A stretch of 64,000 bases of DNA from Yponomeuta sedellus (GCA_934045075.1 OW203737.1:1136001-1200000); one strand, 5' to 3'. Shown: positions 49,701 to 56,782, counted from the stretch's first letter. Numbers and translations: made by a program. The notes: generated by a model not told the origin, from the sequence alone.

Positions 49701-52700
49701 GGGATGGGTGAGCCTCCCGTGACTACCGCTAGTGGCATTTTTCCGAGCGCTTCCGTGCTTCGCAAGGCACGTTAAGCCGTTGGTGCCGGCTGTCATATAA
49801 TGGCAGTCGTTAAGCCATGTCAGAGGCATTATGGGCGGCTTGATAACTTCTGACAGTAAGGCCCGCCACTGTCTTACAATCCTCCAACAACCCGGACTTG
49901 GCCCCCGTGGTGGAGTATGGCCTAACCTTTCTGCGATGCAGGAAGAGACCCGTGCCCCAGCAGTGAGGACATACAAGGGTTGATAACGATAACGATATTG
50001 TACTAGGTTTGTAGGAAAAAAAAGCTAAGACATCATTTTTTATCCTGGTGTACAAGGTGTAAAGAATTTTCTTATCTTACTATCAACATCAACGACCATA
50101 TGAATGCAGTCGCCAGCAAGTTAACGTTAACCTTTTTGTTACAATGTCGTGATGCTATCGCTTGTACAGACGGCACTTGGAGATTTTTTGTCCATTTTTT
50201 CTCCAAAATGATCTAGATTTTGAAATGGACACCTAGTTTGACGTGTAACGTTCATTAAGCCGCAGTGTCTGCGCTACTCTGAATAAAACCTTTTCATTTC
50301 ATTTCAGTACATCATACTTAACGTAACTGATTAAAGTGCACATTTGTTAAGGGCGAATTTGCAACACAACTGCATTGGCTACCTGCTGTTTAACTGTTCC
50401 TATAACGTATTCCATCTATTTATCTTTTGTTGGCCTAAGGTTTAGCTGCTTCTACGTCCTTGTACATTCTATAGACTTTTCCGATTTAAGGCTGTGTTTT
50501 TGTCGGGCATGCTGTCTCACTCGCACAATAGGGTGTTCGGTGATTGTAATAAATTGAGTATAGTTGTGATAAATGTGATCTGAAGGATTATAGATAATAC
50601 AAATACGGACCTTCTGGACGTATTTTTCTTATGCTATAGATATAAATAGATAGAGAATACTTTATCGCACAATTAGAAAAAAGAATACGAATAAGAATAT
50701 TTCTAGCCTCTTAATAGTTTTTAAAAAAAAATACAACCTGGATTCCTTAAATCTAAGTAATGCTATGTACTCCGTTTTTTGAAATGATAAAGCAGTCGGC
50801 GTCGCAAAGTTCTGGTTAGTGTTCTGGGTTCGGTAACTGTTTAGCAATATTCTGTTCTGTTCAGTAACATTTGGGTTCAGTAACGGTCTAGTAAGACTTC
50901 GATCTTTTCATCGAATTGATTCCAAAATCAATAATTTCGGAAACAACTTTTCATTACTGAAAACTTCTTATAGGGAAACAAAAATGTATTTAAATAAAAT
51001 TGTAAATAAAATAAAAAATAAAAAAATTTCGGTATTTTCATTATCTACCACACCCGCACACCGTCACACCACATTTATCGAAGTTCAGATAGTGCGAGCG
51101 AGCCAGCATGCTCCACGTGCACTTAGCCTCTGCATCTACGCAATCAGATGACACAGCGTCCAGTGGAGTGACATCTCAACTCACACTATATGGTGAAGAG
51201 ACCGCTCGGACGCTGAATTGTTTTAGGCTGGCCCAGCACCTACACCATCCTGACAGCTTAGCCGACCAAGCCCACAGGAAGTACCAGTTAATACGTGCGA
51301 AGCCAACCAAGCCGCGGGTTTCCTCGCGATCTTTTCCTTCAAATTAGCTTGTGGTATTGCGACTACAAATTCGCAAATGTACATAACTTTGAAATTAAAC
51401 AAAGTCATGTACATGCTCTCACTGGAGATCGAACCTGGGCCTCTCGCGTGCGAGTCCATTCTTACACCGCTGCTCTCTGCGCATGCGCACGAAAGAGCAG
51501 CATTAACCTACTCCGAACCGAAACAGATATTTTGACAGTTAGGTTAATTTGACAATTAAGATATCCATTTTAATATTATTTTTAATGCACTAACACGTGC
51601 TAAGGACAATTTTAAAAAACCTATTTAGAGGCTAAAAGTTCCAACTATGCCATGCATGCAAAAATTGTCCTTAGCACGGGTTAGTGCATTAAAAATAATA
51701 TAATCATGTGGGTACAGCGATATGTACTCGGGGCTGCAAGTGATGCAAATTGCTTCAGCCAGATGTCGCTGCCTGTACGTAATACAGAGAATGTTGTAAA
51801 GAGGTTCGAAATTTCACTGATGCCGGTGAGTCGCCCATTAGCTCAGTTGGAAAAAGCGCTGGCACGGATAGCCATAGGTCGCGGGTTCGAATCCCGGCAT
51901 GCGTGGAATTTTTAGCATCTAAATAGGTTTTTTAAAATATCCATTTTTACAAACGACATAAATGGTTAACTCATTCCATTGGACAGTTCCGTAATAGGAG
52001 TGCCGAATCACCACGAACTAACGTGGTAAAGTTAAACTTATTAGTCCAGTAGGTATATATCTGTAACAACATCGATAATAACATCCATTACTGCCAAATT
52101 ATACTGAAAATCGTAAAGCTATATTAAACTTGTAATAAGTATCCTTATTATATCGATTACCATCGAAACGTGTTGTATTTCCCACCTACAAGGTTTTTAT
52201 ACGTGGGAGACAACAAAAACCTACTGGAAAACTGGACATTACGCCCTTAATTAGTTAATAGTCCCTGGGTAATTTTACGGTGACATAAAGCAGACGACCT
52301 TGAGGACTTCAGGGTCTAAACGTCTATTAGTGGTCTATTAGCCATCGATCCATACTGGGTAGTCAGTTGTTATTTAACTTTTATGTTCTCTAATGGGTAT
52401 TGGCATCGAATAGAATAGAATATATTTATTTGTCTTCAAGCGAAATCAAGTGATTTCGCTTGAAGACAAATAAATATATTCTATAATATAAGTAAATTAT
52501 CATTAATGCCTCTAGTATAAGTATACTAGAGGCATTAATGATAATTTAAAGATCCTTTTATTTAACAGTATATAAATTACAAATGAAGACAAAAAGGTCT
52601 GTGCCTCGGCTTGTAACTAATGTACACCAATATGCAACTAGTTGCCGATTTTCAGGCAAGGCCTTTTCTTAAACTAAATTATACCTATCTGGGTATAATT

Positions 52701-55613
52701 ATACTAATCTTATAAGGATAAAGAACACACGCGCATGATGACAGATGTAAAAACTTAACATATAGGTATATAAATCCCATCCACTACAGCCCTTGAAGGA
52801 AACCAGAAGCCAAGGATTGTTTGTGCAGCAGCCATTTACGACATTTAATTCTGAATGTTGGAAGGGTTCGAGCAGCGCGCAGAGGCGGCGGCAGGTCATT
52901 CCAACATTTCGATGCTGCAATTTTGAAACAACCCTTGGTACTGCTGCATCGGTTTTCTAAGCGATCGTTTTGTATGTCAATCGTAACCTATCATCATTAG
53001 AATCACTAGGTACTCGTAGGTACGCTACGGTTTTCGTGATATAGATACAGCGGTGTAGCCATTTGCAGCAGGGAAAAAGCTGTAATAAAAATCAACCCAA
53101 GCGGCGGTAGCCAAGTGGGTAGAACAATGGACTCGGAAGCCAGAGACCCAGGTTGGATTCCCAGTGCGCGCATGTACCAATGACTTTGCTTTCTGAGTTA
53201 TGTACCTCTGTGAAGTTCTAGTAGCAATACCACTACCTAACTTTACTGTGAAGGAAAACGTCGTGAGGAAACCTGAGTGTCTGAGGTGTTCAAACGCTTT
53301 CGTTCAGCGCTTGGAAGAGCCATTTCGTGGTGAGCTCGCGTCGTAATTAAGCCCATACTTTCTCTTCCTGAGAGAAGGTTCGTGGCTAAGGGGACGTTAG
53401 GCTCGGCTAGGTTGGGTTAGGCTGTCGCGGTAGTGTGCGCAAGCGTTCCCGTGGCCCCGTCCCTTGTGAGTACGGAGGAACACCCCAGGAGTTTTAGTCG
53501 GTATAGCGCCCTTTTCAGTGGAGTTTCGGGGAGTCTGACATAACCACCGCGCTCCCCCGAGCCTGACTGCTGAACATCAACTACTAATTACACTATTTTT
53601 TTATTTTTAATGCACTAACCCGTGCAAAGGAACAAATTTAAAAACCTATTTTAGAGGCTAAAAATTTCACCCATGCCGGGATTCGAACCCGCAACCTCTG
53701 GCTATCCGTACCAGCGCTCTACCAATTGAGCTCAATAGTCGGATAGCCAGAGGTTGCGGGTTCGAATCCCGGCATGGGTGAAATTTTTAGCCTCTAAAAT
53801 AGGTTTTTAAATCAACTACTAAGCAGGCGGGACCAACTAGATACCTCGTAAGGAGCTACATTGTGGGATTTGGTATCATAATAAGAAATCGATTGACATC
53901 ATTTATCAGTTATCAAAATCGGCGAATATCCTGATATTATCGACGCGAATATCTTGAAATACAAACATAAACACATACATATGCAGACGGCCAATATCAT
54001 ACACCCTCTTGGCGCTGCCGTAGTCGGAAAACAATAATTCTCGAGTGGAGAGGACGAACTGGCAAACGCAGCGTGGGACGCCCACCAGATCGCTGGACAG
54101 CGATATGCGGCAGATTGCTGGCAGTGTCGGTTGAGGATGACCGTGCGCAGAAAGAAATGGCGTGCCTTAGGGGAGGCCTATCATAATTATTATTATAATA
54201 ATACTTCATTGCAGACGAAACATTAAACAGGACAATGCACAAGATTGTAACGGTGCAAACCTCTTTACACCATTTTTATTTCTTTTTCTATCTATCGTTA
54301 TCAACCCTTGTAGGTCCCCACTGCTGGGGCACGGGTCTCTTCCTGCATCGCAGGAAGGTTATGCCATACTGCACCACGGGGGCCAAGTCCAGGTTGGTGG
54401 AGGATTGTAAGAGAGTGGCGGGCCTTACTGTCAGAAGTTATCAAGCCGCCCATAAGGCCTCTGACATGGCTTAACGACTGCCATTATATGACAGCCGGCA
54501 CCAACGGCTTAGCGTGCCTTGCGAAGCACGGAAACGCTCGGAAAAATGCCACTAGCGGTAGTCACGGGACGCTCACCCATCCCGTACCTGTCCGCGCCTG
54601 TTGTTGCTTAACCAAGAGATTGATTCCAATCACTCTGTTCGCCTAGGCCACGAGCGCTTCCCTAGGCCACGAGCGCTTCTATCTATCATTTTCAAATATT
54701 TAAATTACGTCACACATTTTTCGATTTCCCTCATTTTTCATCATTACAACTTTACCCTTCGACCTGACTGTATTACAGTACTACACATCATAAAAGTCCC
54801 TTCGGGAATCTACGTTCGCGCAGACTAGGAAGAAGTGTAACGAAAGTACCCGAAGCGATAAGTACATTCAACATGATCTTTAACCGATACGGTTAAGGTG
54901 CAGAATTGATTGCCGCAGTAGCGCTACCTATTTCGCTCACGCTAATATTGCCAAACTAATAGTCACCTGCATCGATGACGTTGATTCAACCAATAGCAAC
55001 AAAGCCACGCGGCCTGCCATAAAATGAAACTATCTGATTGGTCGATCAATTTGCCGCACATCCAAAATTTGGTCATCTGCGCAGGTACATCCGCGAGACT
55101 TATTTCTTGTGTAGCACTGTACCTGCTTATCCGTTTTTATCCAGTTTTTCTGTTTTATTATAAAATAATACTACCAATCTACAAATAAAGCAGCAATTGA
55201 AGTCGTTCCAGTTTTTAATATTTATAAAAGATATACAACATTTCAAGATCATCTTCATCATAATCAGCCGGTGTCAGCCCACTGCTGGGCATAGGCCTCT
55301 CCCAAGACACGCCACTGAGCCCGATCTTCGGCTCTCCTCTTTCAGTCACCTGGCCTGCGTCCAGAAATTCGGGCTGATTGATTGATGTGGCACTGGCGGA
55401 TGCTGTTCCCTTCTTTTAGAGACAAAAAAAATACCCTGAACTCACCGGTATCCATAGACCCACTCCAGCTTCAGTTTGCTCTGCGGCGGGGGCGCCACCT
55501 TGGTAGGGTCAAGGGTGTCGATGGCGTCCTCAGGGGCGTACAGCACGACGGGGCGCCCGCGCAGGTACATGCGCATGGACCCGTCCTCTGCATTGTACTG
55601 GCACGTGTGGGTG
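25509..55613 (-). CDS. EML: EML/EMAP-type microtubule-associated protein (HELP + WD40), 13 recognised exons, 5' end uncertain
   Basis: Thirteen - strand exons splice in consistent phase into 644 residues after a split codon, ending in TAA: 55613-55446, 46209-45999, 44976-44770, 43423-43237, 42103-41895, 38441-38315, 37188-37058, 35479-35358, 34182-34050, 30703-30616, 29100-28956, 27693-27612 and 25634-25509. The order is HELP domain ([14 protein letters not shown] ... [20 protein letters not shown]), then two WD40-type propellers, ending GGHSSHVTC ... TSLMQWLVD. The family is cytoskeletal: the HELP/propeller unit binds tubulin. The N-terminal coiled-coil trimerisation segment of vertebrate EML1-4 is not seen here and may lie upstream or be absent. 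Gene identity is certain; the start is open. Confidence 0.97.
25783..26725 (+). mobile_element. Jockey-like LINE, C-terminal ORF and 3' UTR (copy 1)
   Basis: An open frame of 235 codons at 25826-26533 includes [31 protein letters not shown] and [19 protein letters not shown], the C-terminal end of a non-LTR retrotransposon polymerase. It is followed by a 3' UTR with TTTGAAATGGACACCTAG. It is 5'-truncated. A 66-bp tandem duplication opens it. It inserted in the last EML intron. Confidence 0.85.
26735..27099 (-). mobile_element. 5S-rRNA-derived SINE (full length, inverted, EML intron)
   Basis: From GATATCAACCCTTGTATG to GCCACGAGCGCTTAG. It sits just after the LINE that ends at 26725. Confidence 0.78.
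27430..27560 (+). mobile_element. Jockey-like LINE 3' UTR fragment
   Basis: GGAGTTTTTTATCCACG ... AAATGGACACCTAGTTTAAC ... a diverged terminal piece in the last-but-one EML intron. Confidence 0.6.
27612..27693 (-). CDS. EML: EML exon: C-terminal propeller
   Basis: Acceptor TTGCAG, donor AAG|GTGATT; one base plus 27 codons: [19 protein letters not shown], then [20 protein letters not shown] is an invariant EML blade. Confidence 0.97.
27950..28430 (-). pseudogene. Three tandem partial copies of EML exon 29100-28956
   Basis: Units of about 160 bp, each with the last 55-60 nt of the exon, its donor and about 90 nt of the following intron (CCAATGTACGTATCAAGAAC). Copies 1 and 2 carry TAG where the exon has CCCGAG. 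Copy 2 has a GC donor. Copy 3 has five extra bases (CACAG). None carries the exon's acceptor, so they are not normal exons. The reading frames on the + strand are shadows. Confidence 0.85.
28956..29100 (-). CDS. EML: EML exon: C-terminal propeller (partly duplicated downstream)
   Basis: Acceptor GGCGACAG, donor AG|GTGAGC; two bases, 47 codons, two bases. It encodes [20 protein letters not shown], then [13 protein letters not shown], the conserved WP..(S/A)DGTDIN strand of EML. The 3' part of this exon and its donor recur three times between 27950 and 28430. This copy is the one with an intact frame and a matching acceptor phase. Confidence 0.97.
29244..29555. mobile_element. MITE family M3 (GCGCTTAGGG ends) with central palindrome
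   Basis: Inverted ends of about 45 bp (GCGCTTAGGGGCGCTAAC at the left). A central palindrome at about 29392-29441 reads CTAGGACTTTAATCG...CGATTAAAGTCCTAG. Degraded relatives lie at 3585-3710 and 63139-63350. It is in an EML intron. Confidence 0.75.
30047..30352 (-). mobile_element. MITE family M1, copy 2
   Basis: Inverted copy of the 14539 element, lacking a few bases at its left end. It lies in the EML intron between exons 34050 and 30703. Confidence 0.8.
30616..30703 (-). CDS. EML: EML exon: C-terminal propeller
   Basis: Acceptor ATTTTCAG, donor T|GTAAGT; 29 codons plus one base: [16 protein letters not shown], then [10 protein letters not shown]. The split codon completes as Trp, giving the EML hallmark GDYELLYW. 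Confidence 0.97.
31340..31578. mobile_element. MITE M5 in an EML intron
   Basis: The ends ACTGAGGGCGAGATAAATAG and CTATTTATCTCGCCCTTAGT are inverted repeats. The interior is rich in CTTAG/CTAAG motifs that can pair locally. Confidence 0.7.
31580..33580. other. EML intron, no gene seen
   Basis: AT-rich. LINE-tail motif at about 32195. The hydrophobic 60-codon - frame at 33392-33210 has no family features. Confidence 0.5.
33580..33760 (-). repeat. LINE-like tail repeat
   Basis: ATTTGACGCACACTGCAAGAC ... TTTTCCAAGCTTCACGG resembles 25345-25400 (TTTAACGCCCACTGCATGAC ... GGTTTTCCGAGC) just past the EML stop. Two copies of a diverged family. Confidence 0.4.
33784..34034 (+). mobile_element. 5S-rRNA-derived SINE (head missing), beside an EML donor
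   Basis: The body GGTTTTTCCGAGCTCTTCCG through GGGGACATACAAGGGTTGAT ends about ten bases from the donor of EML exon 34182-34050. Confidence 0.75.
34050..34182 (-). CDS. EML: EML exon: C-terminal propeller
   Basis: Acceptor CGTGGCAG, donor TTG|GTGAGT; one base plus 44 codons: [20 protein letters not shown], then [13 protein letters not shown]. This is a WD blade ending GKCL, which leads into GHSS of the next exon. A 5S-like SINE ends only about ten bases beyond the donor. Confidence 0.97.
34664..34780. repeat. ATGT then AT microsatellite
   Basis: (ATGT)n of about 56 bp passes into (AT)n of about 60 bp. EML intron. Confidence 0.95.
35038..35193 (-). mobile_element. tRNA-like repeat family A (inverted)
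   Basis: ACCTATTTAGAGGCTAAAAA through TATTCTCTGTATTACGTACA; the tRNA-like part is intact on the - strand. About 165 bp from EML exon 35358. Confidence 0.75.
35358..35479 (-). CDS. EML: EML exon: C-terminal propeller
   Basis: Acceptor CCCCACAG, donor GG|GTAACT; 40 codons plus two bases. [18 protein letters not shown], then [11 protein letters not shown], is a canonical blade (SPDG and TGRW). The reading frames on the other strand here are shadows of this exon. Confidence 0.96.
35546..35928. mobile_element. tRNA-like repeat family A, inverted pair
   Basis: A short - copy cut within the T-arm (35546-35630) is followed by a full + copy (to 35928) with tRNA-like core 35828-35901. It lies about 65 bp upstream of the EML exon starting at 35479. 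Confidence 0.75.
36476..36612 (-). mobile_element. 5S-rRNA-derived SINE scrap
   Basis: GATATCAACCCTTATATGTC through ACAATGGCAGGCCTTATCAA. Further scraps of the same end lie at 36908-36982, 37888-37962 and 40050-40103 (+). Confidence 0.6.
36625..36905 (+). mobile_element. LINE tail with (ATAA)n end
   Basis: A frame reads [20 protein letters not shown], then shifts, like the last residues of jockey-type polymerases (LPEE...). It ends in GAATAAATATATAAATAATAA. Confidence 0.5.
36990..37045 (-). repeat. Repeat family Q scrap beside an EML donor
   Basis: TCAATGTAAAATGCAAGCCG then CTGCTTCCGGCCGTAGTGTA stops within about ten bases of the weak donor of the exon ending at 37058. Confidence 0.55.
37058..37188 (-). 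CDS. EML: EML exon: C-terminal propeller (weak donor)
   Basis: Acceptor ATTCCAG; two bases plus 43 codons: [17 protein letters not shown], then [14 protein letters not shown]. The only donor that keeps the frame into the next exon is GAG|GTCTGC, which lacks the usual A/G and GT at +3 to +6. A repeat begins about ten bases further on. The exon body is certain and the exact 3' edge is likely. Confidence 0.9.
37235..37490 (+). repeat. Repeat family P, copy 2 (EML intron)
   Basis: Same unit; the - strand frame [17 protein letters not shown] marks it as derived from an RTE-like LINE end. It starts about 45 bp upstream of the acceptor of exon 37188-37058. Confidence 0.75.
38005..38284 (+). mobile_element. 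MITE family M1, copy 3 (internal deletion), beside an EML splice donor
   Basis: Same ends as copy 1, but about 35 bp around ACCGC...TTAACC are missing. It stops about 25-30 bp from the donor of the EML exon ending at 38315. Confidence 0.8.
38315..38441 (-). CDS. EML: EML exon: start of C-terminal propeller
   Basis: Acceptor GCTTGCTTAG, donor G|GTCAGT; 42 codons plus one base. [16 protein letters not shown], then [15 protein letters not shown], matches the family pattern of a TTRN-type strand. The exon is hemmed in by a MITE 30 bp past the donor and a LINE about 55 bp before the acceptor. Confidence 0.95.
38495..39135 (+). mobile_element. Jockey-like LINE (copy 2, truncated and frameshifted)
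   Basis: It starts inside the same ORF ([20 protein letters not shown]...) and keeps the same 3' UTR. A deletion and stops break the frame after IRKNISNF-type sequence (ORF ends at 38697). Next to EML exon 38441-38315. Confidence 0.85.
39136..39660 (+). mobile_element. Second non-LTR retrotransposon tail
   Basis: The frame to 39474 reads [19 protein letters not shown], then [18 protein letters not shown] and FNSFLSST before a stop. It has a 3' UTR and an (AATA)n tail. It directly abuts the copy 2 LINE. Confidence 0.75.
40674..40890 (+). mobile_element. tRNA-derived SINE family B, copy 2
   Basis: Head CTCTGTGGCGTAGCGGTAGT with B-box GGTTCGAATCC; same body. EML intron. Confidence 0.8.
41165..41335 (+). 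mobile_element. LINE polymerase tail
   Basis: Frame [20 protein letters not shown] then [13 protein letters not shown], ending CCAGCAGTGGACGACAGAC. It passes straight into the AATG array. Confidence 0.6.
41336..41840. repeat. AATG array with three embedded 60-bp units
   Basis: GAATGAATGAATG runs are interrupted three times by a unit with GATATTTATTTGCATCAAAT and TTTCAGATGTACCATATTTG. The His/Ser-rich reading frame on the other strand is an artefact of the repeat. Confidence 0.9.
41895..42103 (-). CDS. EML: EML exon: end of N-terminal propeller
   Basis: Acceptor GCCCCAG, donor GTG|GTGAGA; two bases plus 69 codons. [17 protein letters not shown] and [19 protein letters not shown] are WD blades; GGKD is typical of EML. 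Retention of the intron would stop three codons later. A tRNA-like SINE lies 70 bp upstream and an AATG tandem array 60 bp downstream. Confidence 0.96.
42175..42580 (+). mobile_element. tRNA-derived SINE family C (full length)
   Basis: Head GGTGGTAGCTCAGTGGGTAG and GGTTCGATCCC, body GAAGGAAAACATCGTGAGGA, then ACCATCTATAAAACCATG and a (ATT)n end. It is about 70 bp upstream of EML exon 42103. Confidence 0.75.
43237..43423 (-). CDS. EML: EML exon: N-terminal propeller, next blade
   Basis: Acceptor ATTCCAG, donor G|GTGAGT; 62 codons plus one base. It encodes [32 protein letters not shown] and [14 protein letters not shown] second AG six bases downstream (TTCAG) could give an isoform two residues shorter. 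Confidence 0.96.
43942..44200. repeat. 32-bp minisatellite (about 8 units)
   Basis: Unit AGGTTACTCTAGTGCTACAT plus GATTTAAGCTGG, diverged copy to copy; the seventh unit is shortened. EML intron. Confidence 0.85.
44770..44976 (-). CDS. EML: EML exon: N-terminal propeller
   Basis: A 69-codon phase 0/0 exon between CGCAG and [23 protein letters not shown] is a WD-type d strand, and [13 protein letters not shown] forms the next blade. The GTAC donor is acceptable but not strong. Confidence 0.97.
45165..45392 (+). repeat. Repeat family P, copy 3 (EML intron)
   Basis: Begins GTCGTCGACGTCAGGC and ends GCCGACACCATACAGCA; lacks about 30 bp near its end. Confidence 0.75.
45460..45790. repeat. Lepidopteran interspersed repeat (EML intron)
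   Basis: AAGCCGTTGGACCTAGGAAGC, TGAAATTTTGCACAGAGCG and CACGCGGACGGAGTCGCGGG are hallmarks of a widespread moth repeat. Non-coding. Confidence 0.5.
45999..46209 (-). CDS. EML: EML exon: HELP core and first WD repeat
   Basis: Acceptor CTCCCCAG, donor CGG|GTGAGT; one base plus 70 codons. [19 protein letters not shown] and [19 protein letters not shown] are textbook HELP-to-WD sequence for EML proteins. It ends AGHDRLDAR in phase 0. The 9.2-kb intron before it holds SINEs and LINE tails. Confidence 0.98.
46316..46605 (-). mobile_element. 5S-rRNA-derived SINE (head missing)
   Basis: Body only, GATATCAACCCTTGGTATA through CACTAGCGGTAGTGACGGGA; the 5S-like head is lost. It starts about 107 bp before the acceptor of EML exon 46209. 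Confidence 0.75.
47089..47220 (+). mobile_element. tRNA-derived SINE family B, copy 3 (3' truncated)
   Basis: Head CTGTGTGGCGCAGCGATAGC; the body breaks at GTCGTTGTTCCTGG. Confidence 0.75.
47665..47875 (+). mobile_element. Jockey-like LINE 3' UTR fragment
   Basis: Diverged copy of the same 3' end: AAAAGGCTACTATAACATCA ... AATTATCTAGATTTTAAA. Confidence 0.65.
48070..48355 (-). mobile_element. tRNA-derived SINE family D (inverted)
   Basis: TAGCCTTAAACGTCCCACTG through GGTTTTCTCGCGATGTTATC. Shorter relatives: 2740-2870, 8942-9020, 18675-18800, 45010-45145 and, in +, 60430-60600. Confidence 0.65.
48370..48962 (+). mobile_element. Jockey-like LINE 3' end with 81-bp triplication
   Basis: It starts in the last ORF part (tail sequence TTTAGGCTGGCAAAAGTTAA) and ends in the shared 3' UTR. 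An 81-bp unit beginning AAAATATGTTAAGCACATTT is present three times, at 48510, 48591 and 48672. Confidence 0.85.
49256..49470 (-). repeat. Repeat family Q (LINE-like 3' end)
   Basis: TTTCAACGTAAAGAATTTAC, then AAGCAGCTGCCTTCGGGCC and GTGGAGAAAAAGGCAGCGG. Relatives: 8215-8375, 29145-29235, 36355-36475, 36990-37045 and 56785-56855. Confidence 0.6.
49650..49989 (+). mobile_element. 5S-rRNA-derived SINE (near full length)
   Basis: The 5' part (GTTAAGCAACAACAGGCGCG then GTCAGGTACGGGATGGGTGA) closely follows the internal promoter region of insect 5S rRNA, including the C-box GGATGGGTGA. The body runs to CCCAGCAGTGAGGACATACA and a GTTGATA end. This is the SINE3 architecture. Confidence 0.75.
50170..50312 (+). 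mobile_element. Jockey-like LINE 3' UTR fragment
   Basis: GGAGATTTTTTGTCCATTTT through GAATAAAACCTTTTCATTTC, the terminal 140 bp of the family. Confidence 0.75.
51118..51480 (-). mobile_element. tRNA-derived SINE family C (inverted)
   Basis: The inverse of the 42175 unit, including AATGTACATAACTTTGAAAT and the tRNA-like end. 3' scraps lie at 20238-20390 and 27744-27845. Confidence 0.7.
51566..51935. mobile_element. tRNA-like repeat family A, inverted pair
   Basis: A - tail (AATGCACTAACACGTGCTAA...) meets a full + copy with core 51835-51905. Confidence 0.7.
52416..52547. repeat. Twin perfect palindromes, both with an AG centre
   Basis: 52416-52448 and 52451-52483 are exact 33-bp inverted arms around AG. 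52494-52519 and 52522-52547 are exact 26-bp arms, also around AG. Ten bases separate them. No ORF and no family match known to me. Confidence 0.85.
53100..53395 (+). mobile_element. tRNA-derived SINE family D
   Basis: Head GGCGGTAGCCAAGTGGGTAG, shared GAAGGAAAACGTCGTGAGGA, then CTGAGTGTCTGAGGTGTTC and a GAGAG-type end. Confidence 0.7.
53590..53815. mobile_element. tRNA-like repeat family A, hairpin pair
   Basis: A - copy and a + copy share about 69-bp arms (ACCTATTTTAGAGGCTAAAA...TGGCTATCCG) around a 30-base loop holding the rest of the tRNA-like core. Confidence 0.8.
54000..54190 (+). mobile_element. LINE polymerase tail
   Basis: + strand pieces [12 protein letters not shown] and, in other frames, the CGTGCCTTAGGGGAGGCCTA motif before the end of RTE-like LINEs. 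Frameshifted. Confidence 0.55.
54297..54680 (-). mobile_element. 5S-rRNA-derived SINE (full length, inverted)
   Basis: Inverted copy, from TATCAACCCTTGTAGG to GGCCACGAGCGCTTC; the terminal CCTAGGCCACGAGCGCTTC is present twice. Confidence 0.78.
55256..55380 (-). mobile_element. LINE/SINE tail
   Basis: CAGCCCACTGCTGGGCATAG then GCCTCTCCCAAGACACGCCA, the inverted 3' end of a lepidopteran LINE, next to the EML HELP exon intron. Confidence 0.5.
55446..55613 (-). CDS. EML: EML exon: HELP domain, N-terminal half
   Basis: Acceptor CTTCCAG, donor CG|GTGAGT. One base plus 55 codons plus two bases. It encodes [16 protein letters not shown], then [15 protein letters not shown], the start of the hydrophobic EMAP-like protein (HELP) motif, which packs into the first propeller and is required for tubulin binding in the family. 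It is very GC-rich compared with its surroundings. Confidence 0.95.
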
Positions 55614-56184
55614 CTGGAAGGGCGAGTTAAATTAGCCGTCGAAGCTGCGGTGATTAAGTTAGGTTGTGGTTTTTATTTTTTATTTATTTTTACATTTGGA
55701 GATCTTACAGCTTGTAGTTATAAAATACAGTAAGTAAAATAATACAAAAAAGCCATGGGTTAGTCTCGCAGTTAGCACTAAATTTAAAAGAAAAGGGTCT
55801 ATCCGAGACCAAGGCAACTGTAACGCTACCCTTGGGTGGAAAGGTTAGGGAGTGTTGGTGATTTTGGCAGTGGGTGCCGAGAGGGTTAAATAGTTTGAAA
55901 GTGAGGTTCGTGGGTCCTGGAAAGGGTTTAAAAGATGCATGACAACACGATCAATTATATTTTATTTTGCGAGTTTAACTTATAGAATTTAAAGTTTTTC
56001 CTGTAAGACACGTATGTGAAATTTTAAACTACTAGAAAAGGTGACACGTTGTAAATGGAAATGGGGGATTTAAAGGATAGTCTAGAGAGTCTATGTTTGT
56101 AGGTATAAGGAGCAAAGCAATTTATGAAATGTGGAGAAACTGAAATTCGGGAATAGGCACCTTCGCAATGCGCTTTACAGTCGT

Positions 56185-56412
56185 CGCGTCGTCGTTAGAC
56201 TATATTAGTCCACTGCTGGACATAGCCCTCCCCTAAAGAACACCACGTTGTGCTATAATAGGGGGTAATGCCCATAATCCCCACGCTGGGCATGCGGGTT
56301 GGGGATCGCAGTTCGGTGGAATTTTACTGCAGGCGACGCTGCTGCCCAACCCCCGGTTTGTGTCTCTCAGTCGCCTTTTACGACACCCGCGGGAAGAATT
56401 GGGTTGGCGCTT
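56185..56412 (+). repeat. Repeat family P, copy 4
   Basis: GTCGTCGTTAGACTATATTA then GTCCACTGCTGGACATAG, through GGGAAGAATTGGGTTGGCGC. The reading frames inside are shadows. Confidence 0.7.
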
Positions 56413-56587
56413 TACAGTATAAAAATTTAAATCATTCAATTATGTTTGGCATTTTTCTTAATTACACATTGCCATTGTGGCGATCTAAAGTTGGTTTTAA
56501 TGACAGTTTCCGATCCCTTTAGAGCTACTATTAGCCTTTTTTCCACTACAATACGGCCTGAAGATAGCGGCTTGCATTATACATGAC

Positions 56588-56782
56588 AATACATTTACAT
56601 ACTGGCACATACATTGCTTCTGGCCCCACACTAGGATACAATGTGTCGTGGGTACCAGAAACAACGACATCACAAACATGTAAACATCCACGACCTGGGG
56701 TGTTTTTGTGCTCAGCCGGGGATCGAACCCGGGACCTCTCGCATGGTAGGCAGATGCGCTACCGCTGCGCCACAGAGGTCGT
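56588..56782 (-). mobile_element. tRNA-derived SINE family B, copy 4 (inverted)
   Basis: Ends CTACCGCTGCGCCACAGAGG on the + strand; full length. A body-only scrap is at 30421-30500 (+). Confidence 0.8.
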
